The notes under the pieces: generated by a model | Databases searched by the model: none | What the model was told of the DNA's origin: nothing | The model's input: only the letters and a program-made list of their open reading frames with translations | Made by a program: the position numbers and the translations under genes | Assembly (NCBI GenBank): GCA_019423265.1 | Contig: JAHZBS010000002.1 | Span: 9,765-51,468 of the forward strand | Origin: Clostridiales bacterium | GTDB taxonomy: Bacteria > Bacillota_A > Clostridia > Lachnospirales > Bianqueaceae | Direction of reading: 5' to 3' | Length of the DNA stretch: 41,704 nucleotides | Part shown: positions 24,601-33,558 of the stretch, piece by piece | Numbering within the stretch: the stretch's first letter is position 1 | Layout of the letters: every line of letters starts with the position of its first letter

Positions 24601-25278
24601 GCAATGGAGACGCTTACCGGAGAAGGGGAACTGGCGGAGGAGGCAATAGAAAATCTTACGGATACATTTCCGGAACTGGCTAAACAGAACGTCAACGTCG
24701 ACTCAATTAAAGGCGTTATGGAGCGACTTAGCAGCGAAATCCAAACATCAAAGCAGAAGTTCGATGATCTGAAAGGCTCTCTAGACAACTTGCGCTCCAA
24801 GACGATCACGATAAAAACCAACTACGTCTCAAATAGTGTGGCAAGCGGTGCAGTGCCCAAATACGCTAAAGGAACGGGTATAAACGGAACGCCGGGCGGC
24901 CCGGCTATAATCGACGAGGATGGAGCCGAAATGCTAATACTACCAAATCGAAAAATAGCCCTTGCCGAAGGTCCAAAAGGCCCGAAACTCGTTGATTTAC
25001 CACGAGGGACGCAGGTCATTCCGGCACAGATCACACGACAGATGATGGCGGCGATGCAACGGCCTAGATCGATACGGTATATTCCCGGCTTTGCAGAGGG
25101 GACGTTGACTACAGCTGTTTTGCGCGATATTGTTAGGCCGCAAAGCAATGAGCAGGACACCAAACAACCAATTGTCGTAGAGGTGCATATTGACGCAAAG
25201 GATTTAGGGTACAAAACAGCCGCTTATTCGGGGCGCCAAATGGGATACAATGCGAGAAGGGAGATTGTGAGAATATGA
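21673..25278 (+). CDS. Tail tape measure protein
   Basis: 1201 residues starting at a TTG behind GGAGGCGG. The N-terminal half is helical with coiled coils (ELNQRMKALKSEFQYTTEQA), then the TP901-family core (AMRDSILQLSTVTGQSASDL; KGNTTFGELAGSIGKVAPTA), a hydrophobic segment near residues 550-615 (ILTMGGIALAAGPVLSVMSN) and a helical C-terminus. Tape measure length sets tail length. At roughly 0.15 nm per residue (general rule for siphophages) the tail would be near 180 nm. Intact, single frame, 4-nt ATGA overlap with the next gene. Confidence 0.93.
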   Translation: MAENIGELVVKLGMDSSLFERSTKELNQRMKALKSEFQYTTEQAKLYGDTTDILQEKATVLHKAIDAQKAKLEKLRGEYDKSKEQTGENSVQTQKLAEQVNIAAGELTSYERQLKETRNALDGQAEGTKNLKQVTEDMSQKIESASKTVGKIGSKLTKSITEPLNKGATACVKLAMGFETSLAKIATIADETSVPIEAMRDSILQLSTVTGQSASDLAEATYQAISAGVDTSKAVDFTNTATKAAVCGFTDAATAVDGLSSTLKAYGMEAESAESIANQMLIAQNKGNTTFGELAGSIGKVAPTASALNLSTEELFSSLAVLTANGIQTSESVSVLKAAFSSITQPTTEAAEAAEALGIEFNADTLASKGLKGFLGDVRTAISNLNPTIGSLLTKQDELTEKLKKTKKGSDAYKELSKELKKTNSDLQTLTSASDGSVNQFATLFGSVEALNAMLILSSGQGMSLYDETLQEMQRNTTALDDAYNTMTDTVEFRMNKSFNELKNSGIEAGTALLPWVDKLSSGISGLAEKFMGLDEEQQKNILTMGGIALAAGPVLSVMSNVISVGGTLVKGIGMIGPALGAITGPVGIAIAAVGGVALAFAGVKAAIEHARDEAINFGPKLEEACDNFDEVAEKTDKTHDLTQEYGELATAIDEGKVPMENLKEAQEHLKEIGYDLVALHPDIVSKYDVENGRIREKLGLLDQESDKMLALSKNDLLNTVAEARGKIPGLKETIDELNTSLDDAYEQQARIVENQDIISKLSAEYWNLLESNPYDDLSDKAQAFMDKVNDLDLPFKCHVNDVTAASEMVGILGEEYRNLQEEIGGYEEDLIDAQGSVDSYYEASKRLIEIDMGGTFEEYESGILAMRDAYIELISKGELSNGTMEAAKLLLPELGQEGANQAKILQDGIAEWSEKLTDGYQNLADLNGELSDYTGTVIVSKDKLHDYTDVVENLTNVDFAGALKEQEEKMQLLNDAMETLTGEGELAEEAIENLTDTFPELAKQNVNVDSIKGVMERLSSEIQTSKQKFDDLKGSLDNLRSKTITIKTNYVSNSVASGAVPKYAKGTGINGTPGGPAIIDEDGAEMLILPNRKIALAEGPKGPKLVDLPRGTQVIPAQITRQMMAAMQRPRSIRYIPGFAEGTLTTAVLRDIVRPQSNEQDTKQPIVVEVHIDAKDLGYKTAAYSGRQMGYNARREIVRI

Positions 25279-25946
25279 TGCCGAGTATATATGTGAATGG
25301 CCAAGAAATTAACCTTTCAAACTTTGGTGTACAACACATAGTGAAGAGCTATATCGCTCCGGCACTCTCTCCTGTCACGGTCAAGACGGGGGGGATGCTG
25401 TCTCCCTATTACATGCGGACAGAAGCCGAACCACATGGGATTGAGCTCAGATTGTGGCTGCAAGGCGACAGCAAAGAGGATGCAATGAAAAAGATGCTAA
25501 GTTTGTCTCAGTTGATGCAGCACTGTGACGTTGTATTCCCGAGTGAGCCCAGCCTCCACTATATATCTACATTGCAATACGTACAAAGTGAGTTTTTGGC
25601 GCCACGACGAGCAATTCTGACGCTCGATTTGGATTGTGATATATTGTCAAACTTACAGACGGTCACGATTTCGCAAACGCCCCAGACGATCACGATTTCG
25701 GGGGCGCAGAAAGCCAACATCAACGTCGAGGTCACGGCACTAAATGCGCTGACCGGCTATCAGGTCAATGACCTAAAAATAACTTGTGCAAAGGGCGAGA
25801 CGGTCTACATTGATTCCGAAAACGGACTCGTGGATCTGACCAAGGTTGATATGATCCAGTTTCCGCAGGCAGTGGGGGAGTATGCTGTGACGGTGACCAA
25901 TCTGACGGACGCAACCGTAAAAATCAGCTATCGAGCGAGGTGGTAG
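25275..25946 (+). CDS. Distal tail protein (Dit)
   Basis: 223 residues with ATG overlapping the tape measure stop (ATGA). It begins SIYVNGQEINLSNFGVQHIV and contains GMLSPYYMRTEAEPHGIELR, a typical Dit N-terminal domain forming the hexameric hub at the tube tip, followed by a small C-terminal galectin-like part. The order tape measure, Dit, Tal is invariant in Firmicutes siphophages and is kept here. Confidence 0.85.
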   Translation: MMPSIYVNGQEINLSNFGVQHIVKSYIAPALSPVTVKTGGMLSPYYMRTEAEPHGIELRLWLQGDSKEDAMKKMLSLSQLMQHCDVVFPSEPSLHYISTLQYVQSEFLAPRRAILTLDLDCDILSNLQTVTISQTPQTITISGAQKANINVEVTALNALTGYQVNDLKITCAKGETVYIDSENGLVDLTKVDMIQFPQAVGEYAVTVTNLTDATVKISYRARW

Positions 25947-25947
25947 A

Positions 25948-28131
25948 ATGCTAAAAATACAAGCAAAACCCCTGGACGTCGAGTATAGCATCACACATAA
26001 GTATGACGGGAAAAAGGTGCTAGAGTTTGAAGTTTCTACAGATCACTCCTTGTATAGCAATATTCGGCAAGAAATACAGGTAGATGAAAAAGATAATTAT
26101 TATGTTGTCAAATCCATTCAAGAGCTAGGCGGAAGTGCTCAGATAGAATGCGATCTAGATATGGATAGTCTAAAATCTACTATGTTTAAGACCTTTACAA
26201 CAGAAACTCTATCCCTGAGTGAGACATTGAGCCAAGCATTAACGGGGACGGGGTGGACGGCAATCGATGCTGAGCTAGTGGCAATCAGGCGAAGCATGGA
26301 GCTAGAGAATGTGACTCCCTATGAGGTCGTTTTTGCCACCGAAGAAACTTACAATTGTGTGTATAAAATTAATACAAAACAAAAAACATTGACCGTTATA
26401 AAGCCTCAAAATGTCCAATGGGATGGGGCGTATATCACAGATCAGGTCAATTTGCGGCGTGTTGATTATAAGGGAGATACCTATGAATTTTGTACTCGTT
26501 TATATCCGTACGGAGTAAAGAATGAGGATGGTGTTCCCCTTACGATTGCCTCTGTAAATAATGGTAAGACGTATATTGACAACTTTGAGTACACGGACAA
26601 GATTATTGTGGGGACTTGGTCAGATGAACGATATACCGTTGCACAAAGCTTGAAAGACGATGCGATAGAAATGCTTAAAACTTTAAGTCGGCCAGTAGAA
26701 TCATATCAGCTAGATGTTGTGGATATAGCCAACATGGACAATCAATATGAGCAGCTTAAGATTGAGCTTTACGGCATCGTGATGTTGTTAGATAGAAAGC
26801 GGAATCAAAAAATTGAACATCGAGTTGTAGAATATGTAGAAAATCCATTGCACCCAGAAAAAAATCAAGTCACTCTATCCACTGTCATACAAAAAATCGA
26901 AACAACTATCATTGGAAAAATCGAAACAATAGAGGCCGAAAATCTAATTACGCAAAACAAAGTTAACGAAATAAAGCGGGATGTAGATACCAATACTGCG
27001 AGAATTTCCAACACCTACACCAAAGGCGAGACTGATACAGAGATCGCGAGCCAGATCACACAGGCGACGAATGATATCCGCCTTGAGGCAAAACAGGAGG
27101 TGACCACGCAGGTCCAGGCAATCCAAATTGGCGGGAGAAACCTCCTGGCGAATTCGGATATCAAAATCACGCGAACAAAAGACTCAACAAGTTTGAGAAC
27201 ATATGTATTGTATGTAGTAGAAGGCTATGACCTGAATACCCTGATTGGAAAGCAGCTCACGGCGTCAATCTATACGTATAGCCCTGGTGAGCGTGACGTG
27301 AGCTTGAGTGTAGATGCCAATCTACAAGATCGTTTTGGCATACACGTCACACTTAGGTGGGCGGATGATTCAGGGGGAACAACTACCACCTACCCGGCGA
27401 CGGACCTACTCGATCAAACTGTCGAAGACGGAAAGCGTATATATAGTACCTTTGAAGCGGAGCCGCCAAATGGATACACACATCTACAAATATGTGCTGT
27501 CACAATACAGCAGTATGCACGTCCCGCATCAACCAATAACGCGACATGGGTCCTATCTCGTCCAAAACTTGAACTCGGAAACAAGCCTACCGACTGGACA
27601 CCCGCGCCGGAGGATACGGATGAAGCGATCAACGATGCGGCAAACAACGTCATTCAGACGATCACGGAGCGAACCAGCGCCGCGATTGACATTGCCCATG
27701 ACAACATTCTCAGTACGGTTTCCAAGGAGTACAGCACAAAGGATGAGCTTGAAGAGGCACGCCAGTACACCGATACAAAAGTCCAACAGACAGCCGACAG
27801 CATCACCTATACGTTTACAACGGTGCAGGAGGCCATTGATCTTATCGACGGCAAAGTGGATCAGAACAAGCTTGATATGGAGGAATACATCCGCTTTGCC
27901 GGTGCTATGATCGAGCTTGGCAAGCGAGGAAACCCCTTTGTAGCGCAGCTGACCAACACAGAGTTGGCATTTTTGCAGAATGGTGCCAAGGTTGCCTATA
28001 TCAGTAACAACAAGCTCTACATCACAGATGCAGAAATGAAGGGCAAACTGACAATGGCCATGGTAGGCGGCTTTTTTGACTGGGTGCCAGAACAAAACGG
28101 CAGTATGAGCCTAGTTTGGAGGGATGCATAG
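25948..28131 (+). CDS. Tail-associated protein (Tal), prophage endopeptidase-tail family
   Basis: 727 residues. The N-terminal approximately 380 residues are the conserved hub domain of Siphophage Gp37/prophage tail proteins (LDVEYSITHKYDGKKVLEFE; YNCVYKINTKQKTLTVIKPQ). A helical linker with repeated TDTEIASQIT-like patterns follows. Then comes a jelly-roll-like carbohydrate-binding module (about 395-555: GGRNLLANSDI to SRPKLELGNKPTDWTPAPED), then another linker and a C-terminal NPFVAQLTNTELAFLQNG segment. It probably binds or cuts the cell envelope at the tail tip. Gene intact, 1 bp after Dit. Confidence 0.85.
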   Translation: MLKIQAKPLDVEYSITHKYDGKKVLEFEVSTDHSLYSNIRQEIQVDEKDNYYVVKSIQELGGSAQIECDLDMDSLKSTMFKTFTTETLSLSETLSQALTGTGWTAIDAELVAIRRSMELENVTPYEVVFATEETYNCVYKINTKQKTLTVIKPQNVQWDGAYITDQVNLRRVDYKGDTYEFCTRLYPYGVKNEDGVPLTIASVNNGKTYIDNFEYTDKIIVGTWSDERYTVAQSLKDDAIEMLKTLSRPVESYQLDVVDIANMDNQYEQLKIELYGIVMLLDRKRNQKIEHRVVEYVENPLHPEKNQVTLSTVIQKIETTIIGKIETIEAENLITQNKVNEIKRDVDTNTARISNTYTKGETDTEIASQITQATNDIRLEAKQEVTTQVQAIQIGGRNLLANSDIKITRTKDSTSLRTYVLYVVEGYDLNTLIGKQLTASIYTYSPGERDVSLSVDANLQDRFGIHVTLRWADDSGGTTTTYPATDLLDQTVEDGKRIYSTFEAEPPNGYTHLQICAVTIQQYARPASTNNATWVLSRPKLELGNKPTDWTPAPEDTDEAINDAANNVIQTITERTSAAIDIAHDNILSTVSKEYSTKDELEEARQYTDTKVQQTADSITYTFTTVQEAIDLIDGKVDQNKLDMEEYIRFAGAMIELGKRGNPFVAQLTNTELAFLQNGAKVAYISNNKLYITDAEMKGKLTMAMVGGFFDWVPEQNGSMSLVWRDA

Positions 28132-28132
28132 A

Positions 28133-30253
28133 ATGGCAATAGCAGTAGGCGGGACCGAGTACGTATACGGCACCTGCAAATACTATACAAATACAAGCAG
28201 CGCCATGCGGTACGAATGTCGTTTGGCAATCACACTCAACAGTCAGTCGGTGGCAAACAACACTTCAACCGTCACGCTAGTGCTGCAAGTTCGGTCAACC
28301 GATAGTAGTTACGTTACGAAAAACACCCAGACCAGCGTGATTAATGGAACCACAATGGCCAGCGGCGCGAGCTTTGACATGAGCAGTACCAACGTGTGGC
28401 AGACCTTTGCAAGCCGGACACAGACGGTTACACACAGCGCAGACGGTAGCTATACATTTCCGGTATCCGCATCGTTTACGACAAACGCCACGACATCGGC
28501 CTGGTCGCTGAAATCAGGCTCAGTCTCAGGCTCAGTTACCCTGGCGACCATACCGCGGGCCTCGTCAATTAGCTGTGGGTCAATCTCGCTGGGCAGCGCG
28601 GGAACGATCACGATCAGCCGAGCCAGCAGCAGTTTTACCCATACGATTACAGCGACATTTGGGAGCAAGTCGGCCACAATCACGACCAAAACTACGAGTA
28701 CAAGCGTCTCCTGGACGCCACCACTCGACTGGGCGACGCAAATCCCCAACGACCCATCTGGCACATGTGTGCTGACCTGTATCACCTACAGCGGCAGCAC
28801 GGAGGTTGGACGAAAATCCACCCCCATCACGCTGACAGTACCGGCCAGCGTCAAGCCGACATTGACCAGCCTAACGGCCACTCGTGTAGATGGAGATGTG
28901 CCGTCCTCCTGGGGCGTCTATGTTAAGGGCAAATCTAAGGTTACGCTCCAAATCAACGGGGCAGCAGGGGCGCAGGGGAGCTCAATTAAAAGGTACAATA
29001 TCAGCGGCGGGGGATATAGCAGTACGAAATCCTCATTTACAACAGGATACCTCAATGAGCTAGGGACGATTACTTTTACAGCGACTGTAACGGACTCGCG
29101 GAACCGCCCATCGGAACCAAAAACGGTCAGCATCACAGTTTACGACTATACAGCGCCAACAATCACAGCTTTCAGCGCTTATCGGTGTAATAGCTCAGGA
29201 ACAGCGGACCCTAGCAATGGTACCTATATCAAATGCAGCGGTAGCTATACGTTTGCTTCCGTCAACGGGAAGAATATCATTGCATCATGCACAGTGTATT
29301 ACCGGGTTGTGGGGGCAAGTAGTTGGACCAGTGCGGGTACGCTTGCCACGGGAAGCTATATTGTCACTGGAGGCGGAAACATTGCCATCGCCAGCAACTA
29401 CGAGGTGCGATATGTGGTCACGGACGGACTAGGCTCGTCGGTTGAAAGAATTGTAACGGTCAGTGCAGCAAGCCGAACCATGAACATCACGAAAAACTCG
29501 GTAGCTTTTGGGATGATGAGTTCGGGGACATATCGCTTCGAATGCAACTGGCGCATGTACGTTAAGGGCGCTATCTCAATTCGAGACGGGGATGAGGTTG
29601 ATCTATTTTTTAATCCTAATGGGGCGACTACAAGCACGTATCTCTATGCCAATAAAAATAACCGGATGGGCTTATATAACAACGAAGATGGCATTATATG
29701 GGCATATGACGCAAACGGGGCATTCTCGTTTAACAAAAAAGTTAATTTTAACGGCGGGACAAGTCTCGCGCCAACAAATAAAACATTTGGTGCATCCCAG
29801 GCCAGCGATTATTGGGGCCTTGTGCTCCCGGATGGAACCACAACGGAATATATCCGCACGACAGTCAAAGGCATCATTCCATACCAGTCGGGGGGAAGTG
29901 GATATATTGGAACATCTGCCTGGCCTTTTAACCATGCGTATATATCCAATATTACCACAGGGGCTATCTCTTGTAGCAAGATCACAATCAGCGGTCAGAC
30001 AGGTTTTGCAGCGGGGGGAAATAAAAGTGACATCAACTTATTAAAACTAGGTGCAGATGGGAAATCCGGGTCATTTTATGCAGATAGCGGATGCACAAAC
30101 CAACCTAATAGCAAAAATGGCGTCGTTAGTTATTATTATGTCACGAGCGCCATTGTGGCATTGACATACATCCCGTATGCGACAGCCGAAATATGGGTGG
30201 CCTGGATCAACCCGACTACAGGCGCTTATTTGAGCAACTGGACCAAAATATGA
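28133..30253 (+). CDS. Large Ser/Thr-rich tail tip/fibre protein, DUF859-like
   Basis: 706 residues from the ATG at 28133, with GGAGGG 9 nt upstream; the ATG at 28124 overlaps the Tal stop and is less well placed. Very rich in Ser/Thr. Ig-like repeats occupy the first 470 residues (SVTLATIPRASSISCGSISL is typical of DUF859 proteins; KPTLTSLTATRVDGDVPSSW). A receptor-binding-like C-terminus follows (SGSGYIGTSAWPFNHAYISN, AEIWVAWINPTTGAYLSNWT). Family members are siphophage structural proteins. It is the best candidate for deciding target-cell specificity. Confidence 0.8.
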   Translation: MAIAVGGTEYVYGTCKYYTNTSSAMRYECRLAITLNSQSVANNTSTVTLVLQVRSTDSSYVTKNTQTSVINGTTMASGASFDMSSTNVWQTFASRTQTVTHSADGSYTFPVSASFTTNATTSAWSLKSGSVSGSVTLATIPRASSISCGSISLGSAGTITISRASSSFTHTITATFGSKSATITTKTTSTSVSWTPPLDWATQIPNDPSGTCVLTCITYSGSTEVGRKSTPITLTVPASVKPTLTSLTATRVDGDVPSSWGVYVKGKSKVTLQINGAAGAQGSSIKRYNISGGGYSSTKSSFTTGYLNELGTITFTATVTDSRNRPSEPKTVSITVYDYTAPTITAFSAYRCNSSGTADPSNGTYIKCSGSYTFASVNGKNIIASCTVYYRVVGASSWTSAGTLATGSYIVTGGGNIAIASNYEVRYVVTDGLGSSVERIVTVSAASRTMNITKNSVAFGMMSSGTYRFECNWRMYVKGAISIRDGDEVDLFFNPNGATTSTYLYANKNNRMGLYNNEDGIIWAYDANGAFSFNKKVNFNGGTSLAPTNKTFGASQASDYWGLVLPDGTTTEYIRTTVKGIIPYQSGGSGYIGTSAWPFNHAYISNITTGAISCSKITISGQTGFAAGGNKSDINLLKLGADGKSGSFYADSGCTNQPNSKNGVVSYYYVTSAIVALTYIPYATAEIWVAWINPTTGAYLSNWTKI

Positions 30254-30268
30254 AAGGAGGGCTGACGG

Positions 30269-30412
30269 ATGGAACAGCAACTGAGTCCGGTAGAACAAGC
30301 CTACCGGGAACTCATCAACAGCTTGACGACGGAGAATGTCTATCTCCGTGCGCGGGTCATTGAGTTGGAACAGACGCAAAAGGTAGAAATAAAAGATATG
30401 AAAGACGAATAG
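30269..30412 (+). CDS. Small phage protein between fibre and lysis genes, 47 residues
   Basis: It starts with the ATG at 30269 behind AAAGGAGG. Sequence starts MEQQLSPVEQAYRELINSLT and continues ENVYLRARVIELEQTQK, a helix that may form a coiled coil. Short XkdX/gp-like peptides of this kind often stand between fibre and holin genes in Firmicutes prophages. No function is assigned. Confidence 0.65.
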   Translation: MEQQLSPVEQAYRELINSLTTENVYLRARVIELEQTQKVEIKDMKDE

Positions 30413-30539
30413 AGGTGGGAAGTCTTTTATAATTTGAATTCGTTAGATGTAAATAAAGCAAGTGGGGAGGCGCAGAGCTCCCCATTTTGTTAAAATGTTA
30501 AAAAAGATGATGGCGGAAGCAGTGAGGGGGAAATCAATC

Positions 30540-30791
30540 ATGACAACAGAAGTAATTGTAGCGCTACTGAGCCTACTGGGGACTGCATTTGGGAGTATCG
30601 TGGGTATCATGACGTCAAATAAGTTGACGACGTACCGCATTGCACAGCTGGAAGAAAAAGTGGACAAGCACAACAAGGTCATTGATCGCGTATACAAAAT
30701 TGAGCAACGAAATGCCGTTGTGGATGAAGATATCAAGGTGGCAAACCACAGAATCAGCGATCTGGAAAGCAAGATCGAAAAAAGAGAATAG
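30540..30791 (+). CDS. XhlA-like membrane protein of the lysis module
   Basis: 83 residues from the ATG at 30540 behind GAGGGGG; the longer frame is rejected. One N-terminal membrane helix (VIVALLSLLGTAFGSIVGIM) followed by YRIAQLEEKVDKHNKVIDRV and a C-terminal coiled coil, the arrangement of XhlA/hemolysin-type proteins that act with a holin in PBSX-like lysis modules (here the helix is N-terminal rather than C-terminal). 12 bp precede the holin start. Confidence 0.75.
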   Translation: MTTEVIVALLSLLGTAFGSIVGIMTSNKLTTYRIAQLEEKVDKHNKVIDRVYKIEQRNAVVDEDIKVANHRISDLESKIEKRE

Positions 30792-30803
30792 GAGGAAACA
30801 GGT

Positions 30804-31085
30804 ATGGATTTTGGATTTTTGGCCGAATATCTACAGCCGGAAACAATTGGAGTTGCGGTCGCGCTGTATGTGTTGGGAGTCCTATTCAAGAGCTCCCAAA
30901 AGATCAAGGATTGGCTCATCCCGTTTTTGCTGTTGGGGATTGGAGTTGTCTTGTGTATCGCAATCTATGTGATACAGGCGCCGGGCCCAGAGGCAATCGT
31001 TCAGGGATTTATACAGGGGATTTTTGCAACGGGGAGCGCAGTGTTGGTGAATCAACTCTGGAAACAAGGAAAGAAGGAGGAATAA
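30804..31085 (+). CDS. Phage holin (superfamily V/Hol44-like)
   Basis: 93 residues with three hydrophobic segments (IGVAVALYVLGVLF, WLIPFLLLGIGVVLCIAIYV, IVQGFIQGIFATGSAVLVNQ) and a charged tail GKKEE. The pattern ALYVLGVLFKSS..IKDWLIP and the final ATGSAVLVNQL matches Hol44-type holins of Firmicutes phages. It makes the membrane lesions that release the amidase encoded directly downstream (3 bp gap). Ribosome binding site AGGAGGAAA. Confidence 0.88.
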   Translation: MDFGFLAEYLQPETIGVAVALYVLGVLFKSSQKIKDWLIPFLLLGIGVVLCIAIYVIQAPGPEAIVQGFIQGIFATGSAVLVNQLWKQGKKEE

Positions 31086-31088
31086 GCC

Positions 31089-31832
31089 ATGATCAGACAA
31101 ATGCTAACCGAGTACAATTACCAGACCGGCCACAACCGGTCTATTAAGTACATCGTAATTCACTATGTAGGCGCGACCGGCGGCAGCAAGGCCAACGCCG
31201 TCTATTTTGGGTCTAAAAACGTCGGGGCCAGCGCTCATTATTTTGTGGGGCACGCAGGCGAGGACATCTATCAGGTCGTGGCAGATGAGGACATTGCTTG
31301 GCACTGCGGGACCACTGGCACATATTACTGTGGATGCCGCAATGCCAACAGCATCGGCGTCGAACTTTGCTGCTGGCAGAATCAGGACGAGACATGGCGA
31401 TTTGACAATGAGACTGTAGATGCCGCGGTGGACCTGGTGCGCAATCTGATGGACACGTATCAAATCGATGCGGACCACGTAGTCCGGCACTACGACGTAA
31501 CACACAAGATCTGCCCCGAACCATATGTACGGGATGAGGAGGCGTGGAAGGCGTTCAAGGCTCGGTTGGTGGACGAAGGCGCGAATACAAATCAAGGAGG
31601 ACGATTGACAGTGAAAATCAAAGATTTCAAGGGCTACAAAAAGGGAGACAAAGGAGACATTGTACGGGTGACTCAGGGTTTGTTACGGCGCTGTGGATAC
31701 GACATTGAGACGGATGGCAGCTTTGGTCCGGCGACACTGGCGGCGGTGAAGGCGTTTCAAAAAGCAAAAGGGCTGACAGTGGATGGCAGTGTTGGCCCGG
31801 CGACGATTACGGAACTGTTGAACGCAGCGTAA
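31089..31832 (+). CDS. Endolysin: N-acetylmuramoyl-L-alanine amidase with peptidoglycan-binding domain
   Basis: 247 residues behind AAGGAGGAATAA. Amidase_2 domain (about residues 5-150) with the likely zinc ligands His in IVIHYVG, His in VVRHYDVTHK and Cys in KICPEP. A linker follows, then a PG_binding_1 domain (about 185-245: GDIVRVTQGLLRRCGYDIET, GPATLAAVKAFQKAKGL). It cleaves the bond between MurNAc and the stem peptide and lyses the producing cell. Intact and coupled to the holin. Confidence 0.93.
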   Translation: MIRQMLTEYNYQTGHNRSIKYIVIHYVGATGGSKANAVYFGSKNVGASAHYFVGHAGEDIYQVVADEDIAWHCGTTGTYYCGCRNANSIGVELCCWQNQDETWRFDNETVDAAVDLVRNLMDTYQIDADHVVRHYDVTHKICPEPYVRDEEAWKAFKARLVDEGANTNQGGRLTVKIKDFKGYKKGDKGDIVRVTQGLLRRCGYDIETDGSFGPATLAAVKAFQKAKGLTVDGSVGPATITELLNAA

Positions 31833-31836
31833 AAAA

Positions 31837-31902
31837 GGGCCTCCGTGCGGAGGTCCTATAGATAAAACGGTAGCCCGTGGGAGACCAAGGCGCTCTTTTT
31901 GT
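31837..31902 (+). terminator. Terminator region after the lysis module
   Basis: GGGCCTCC-GTGC-GGAGGTCC (31837-31856) directly after the endolysin stop, followed by a second hairpin with a GAGA loop (AGCCCGTGG-GAGA-CCAAGGCGCT) and T5. Similar GGGAGACC-loop hairpins occur near 32888 and 35288. Confidence 0.65.
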
Positions 31903-31937
31903 ACTCAAAAATAAGACATGAGAAGGAGAATGATTTT

Positions 31938-32636
31938 ATGAGTCATGATATAGTTGAAGTCAAACAGGGAACACCGATTGAGGTGCTTTTGAAGGTAGAC
32001 AAAGACGGATTTACGACGGCGAAAAATTTGTATGAATTTTTGGAGCTGGATGCCTCACATTATGCGCGCTGGTGTAAGATCAATATAATAGATAATCCTT
32101 TTGCAGAAGCAGAAAAGGATTACTCGCCATTGAAGGCGAGTGAAGGGAGGGGCAATTTTGCTGACAATTACAAGCTGTCGGCAGATTTTGCCAAGAAAAT
32201 CTCGATGATGCAGAAATCTGAAAAAGGCGAACAAGCACGCTGCTACTTTTTAGCTTGCGAGGAAGCGCTGAAACGGATCGCCGAAGAACGGAAGCAATGG
32301 GAGATCGAGCGTGCGAAGGGAATCGTGATCAGACATATCCTGACGGACACCATCAAAATGAAGATTGCGGACAGCCCGACCAAACGCTTTGCCTATCCGA
32401 ACTACACCAAGTTGATCTATAAGACCATCTTTGGCAAGACCATGAAGGAGTTGCAAGAGAAATACGGCGTGAAGGGAAAGGAGAGCATCCGCGAATATCT
32501 GACGGCGGAAGAACTTAAGGAAGTGGAGGCTATGGAGATGCTGGTGAGCAGCCTCATCAACCTGGGAATGGGGTATGATGAGATCAAGAGCTTTATCCAA
32601 GAGCGCTATAGTCCGAATCAGTTATTGATCGCGTAA
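31938..32636 (+). CDS. AntA/AntB-type phage antirepressor
   Basis: 232 residues from the ATG at 31938 behind AGAAGGAGA. The N-terminal AntA domain reads GFTTAKNLYEFLELDASHYA, RWCKINIIDN, then NYKLSADFAKKISMMQKSEK and ARCYFLACEEALKRI. The C-terminal part (KYGVKGKESIREYLTAEELK) is helical and may be a separate DNA- or protein-binding domain. Antirepressors inactivate phage repressors and provoke induction. The CI-like repressor of this element lacks a self-cleavage domain, which makes an antirepressor route plausible. It lies alone downstream of the lysis genes. Confidence 0.82.
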   Translation: MSHDIVEVKQGTPIEVLLKVDKDGFTTAKNLYEFLELDASHYARWCKINIIDNPFAEAEKDYSPLKASEGRGNFADNYKLSADFAKKISMMQKSEKGEQARCYFLACEEALKRIAEERKQWEIERAKGIVIRHILTDTIKMKIADSPTKRFAYPNYTKLIYKTIFGKTMKELQEKYGVKGKESIREYLTAEELKEVEAMEMLVSSLINLGMGYDEIKSFIQERYSPNQLLIA

Positions 32637-32705
32637 AAAAGGGCCTCTAGTTAGGAGACCCTATAGATAGAATATTTTTATGGGGTAAGCATATCACCCC
32701 TAAAC

Positions 32706-32734
32706 AACAATGTTCCCCCATGGGACACATTGTT
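32706..32734. repeat. Inverted repeat in the gap after the antirepressor
   Basis: AACAATGTTCCC and GGGACACATTGTT form a stem with one bulged C around a 4-nt loop. A hairpin similar to the 31837 terminator lies at 32640-32662, right after the antirepressor stop. The remainder of 32637-32992 is AT-rich and holds no gene. Confidence 0.5.
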
Positions 32735-32967
32735 AAGAGGTGTGGGGGATCCTGTTGTTAATAGTATACGTTATTTTTTGCTTTTGTCAATCAAACTTAC
32801 AAAAAAATTTACTACTTTTTGCACCATTTTTTTACCGCTGTAGCATTAAATACCCCGTTTTAACCGTAAATAACCATTTTAAAACGATAGCCCTCTGGGA
32901 GACCAGGGGGCTTATTTAGTTTATCAAACAGATCATCATTTGGAGCGGATTACTCCCCAAAAAAGAA

Positions 32968-32986
32968 CCCCGTATAGGGGCTCTCA
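32968..32986 (-). terminator. Terminator of the first Uma2-XRE operon
   Basis: On the minus strand GCCCC-TATAC-GGGGTTC followed by T6. The same hairpin is repeated at 35368-35386 in the second cassette. Confidence 0.75.
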
Positions 32987-32992
32987 AAGGGC

Positions 32993-33544
32993 TTATTCAA
33001 GGTCAAGTTGAGTAAAGTCGATACTAAGATTTCCTAATGTGTGAGCCTTGATCGTGTCGCGGAAGGTGTATACAGATGGAGAAATGTCTTGATCAGTAAG
33101 GCGATAGACCGTTATTGTCTCTCTGTCAGGATTTACAATCCAGTATTCCTTCACTCCGTGACGCATGTATAAGCTTAATTTGGTAACGTAATCATGAGCC
33201 ATGTTCCCAGGGCTGACAATCTCAATAATCCAGGTAGGAGCGCCTTCGCAGCCGCGTGTTGACAGCTTGTCTTTGTCACAGATGACGCTGATATCTGGCT
33301 CTACGGCGTCAGTCGTTCCGTCCTCATTGTGGAGATAGACGCCGAAAGGGGCCGGATAGACTTTGCAGGGTTTGCCTTCTAGGTAGTTTCCTATCTTCCG
33401 TGATAGAAACATTAAGGTTTCCTGATGCTTCCGGCTTGGCGGAGCCATGTAATAGATTTCGCCGTCAATCAATTCTGCCCGAAAATCTTCGCCCAGGGCT
33501 TCCCAGTCCGCCAGGGTTGCTTTCTTGGATTCTTGTAGTGCCAT
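32993..33544 (-). CDS. Uma2-family (DUF820) PD-(D/E)XK endonuclease-like protein, copy 1
   Basis: 183 residues behind AGGAAGGAGG. The family fold is the restriction-endonuclease core. Visible are AELIDGEIYYMAPPS (first acidic residue), VEPDISVI (PD, Asp about 84), PTWIIEIVSPG (ExV, Glu about 108) and GVKEYWIVNPD. All core residues are kept. Uma2 proteins are abundant in cyanobacteria and Clostridia and their role is unclear. It is the second gene of an operon behind a small XRE regulator and a near copy of the gene at 35395. Confidence 0.88.
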   Translation of the reverse strand: MALQESKKATLADWEALGEDFRAELIDGEIYYMAPPSRKHQETLMFLSRKIGNYLEGKPCKVYPAPFGVYLHNEDGTTDAVEPDISVICDKDKLSTRGCEGAPTWIIEIVSPGNMAHDYVTKLSLYMRHGVKEYWIVNPDRETITVYRLTDQDISPSVYTFRDTIKAHTLGNLSIDFTQLDLE

Positions 33545-33558
33545 GTGGGGCCTCCTTC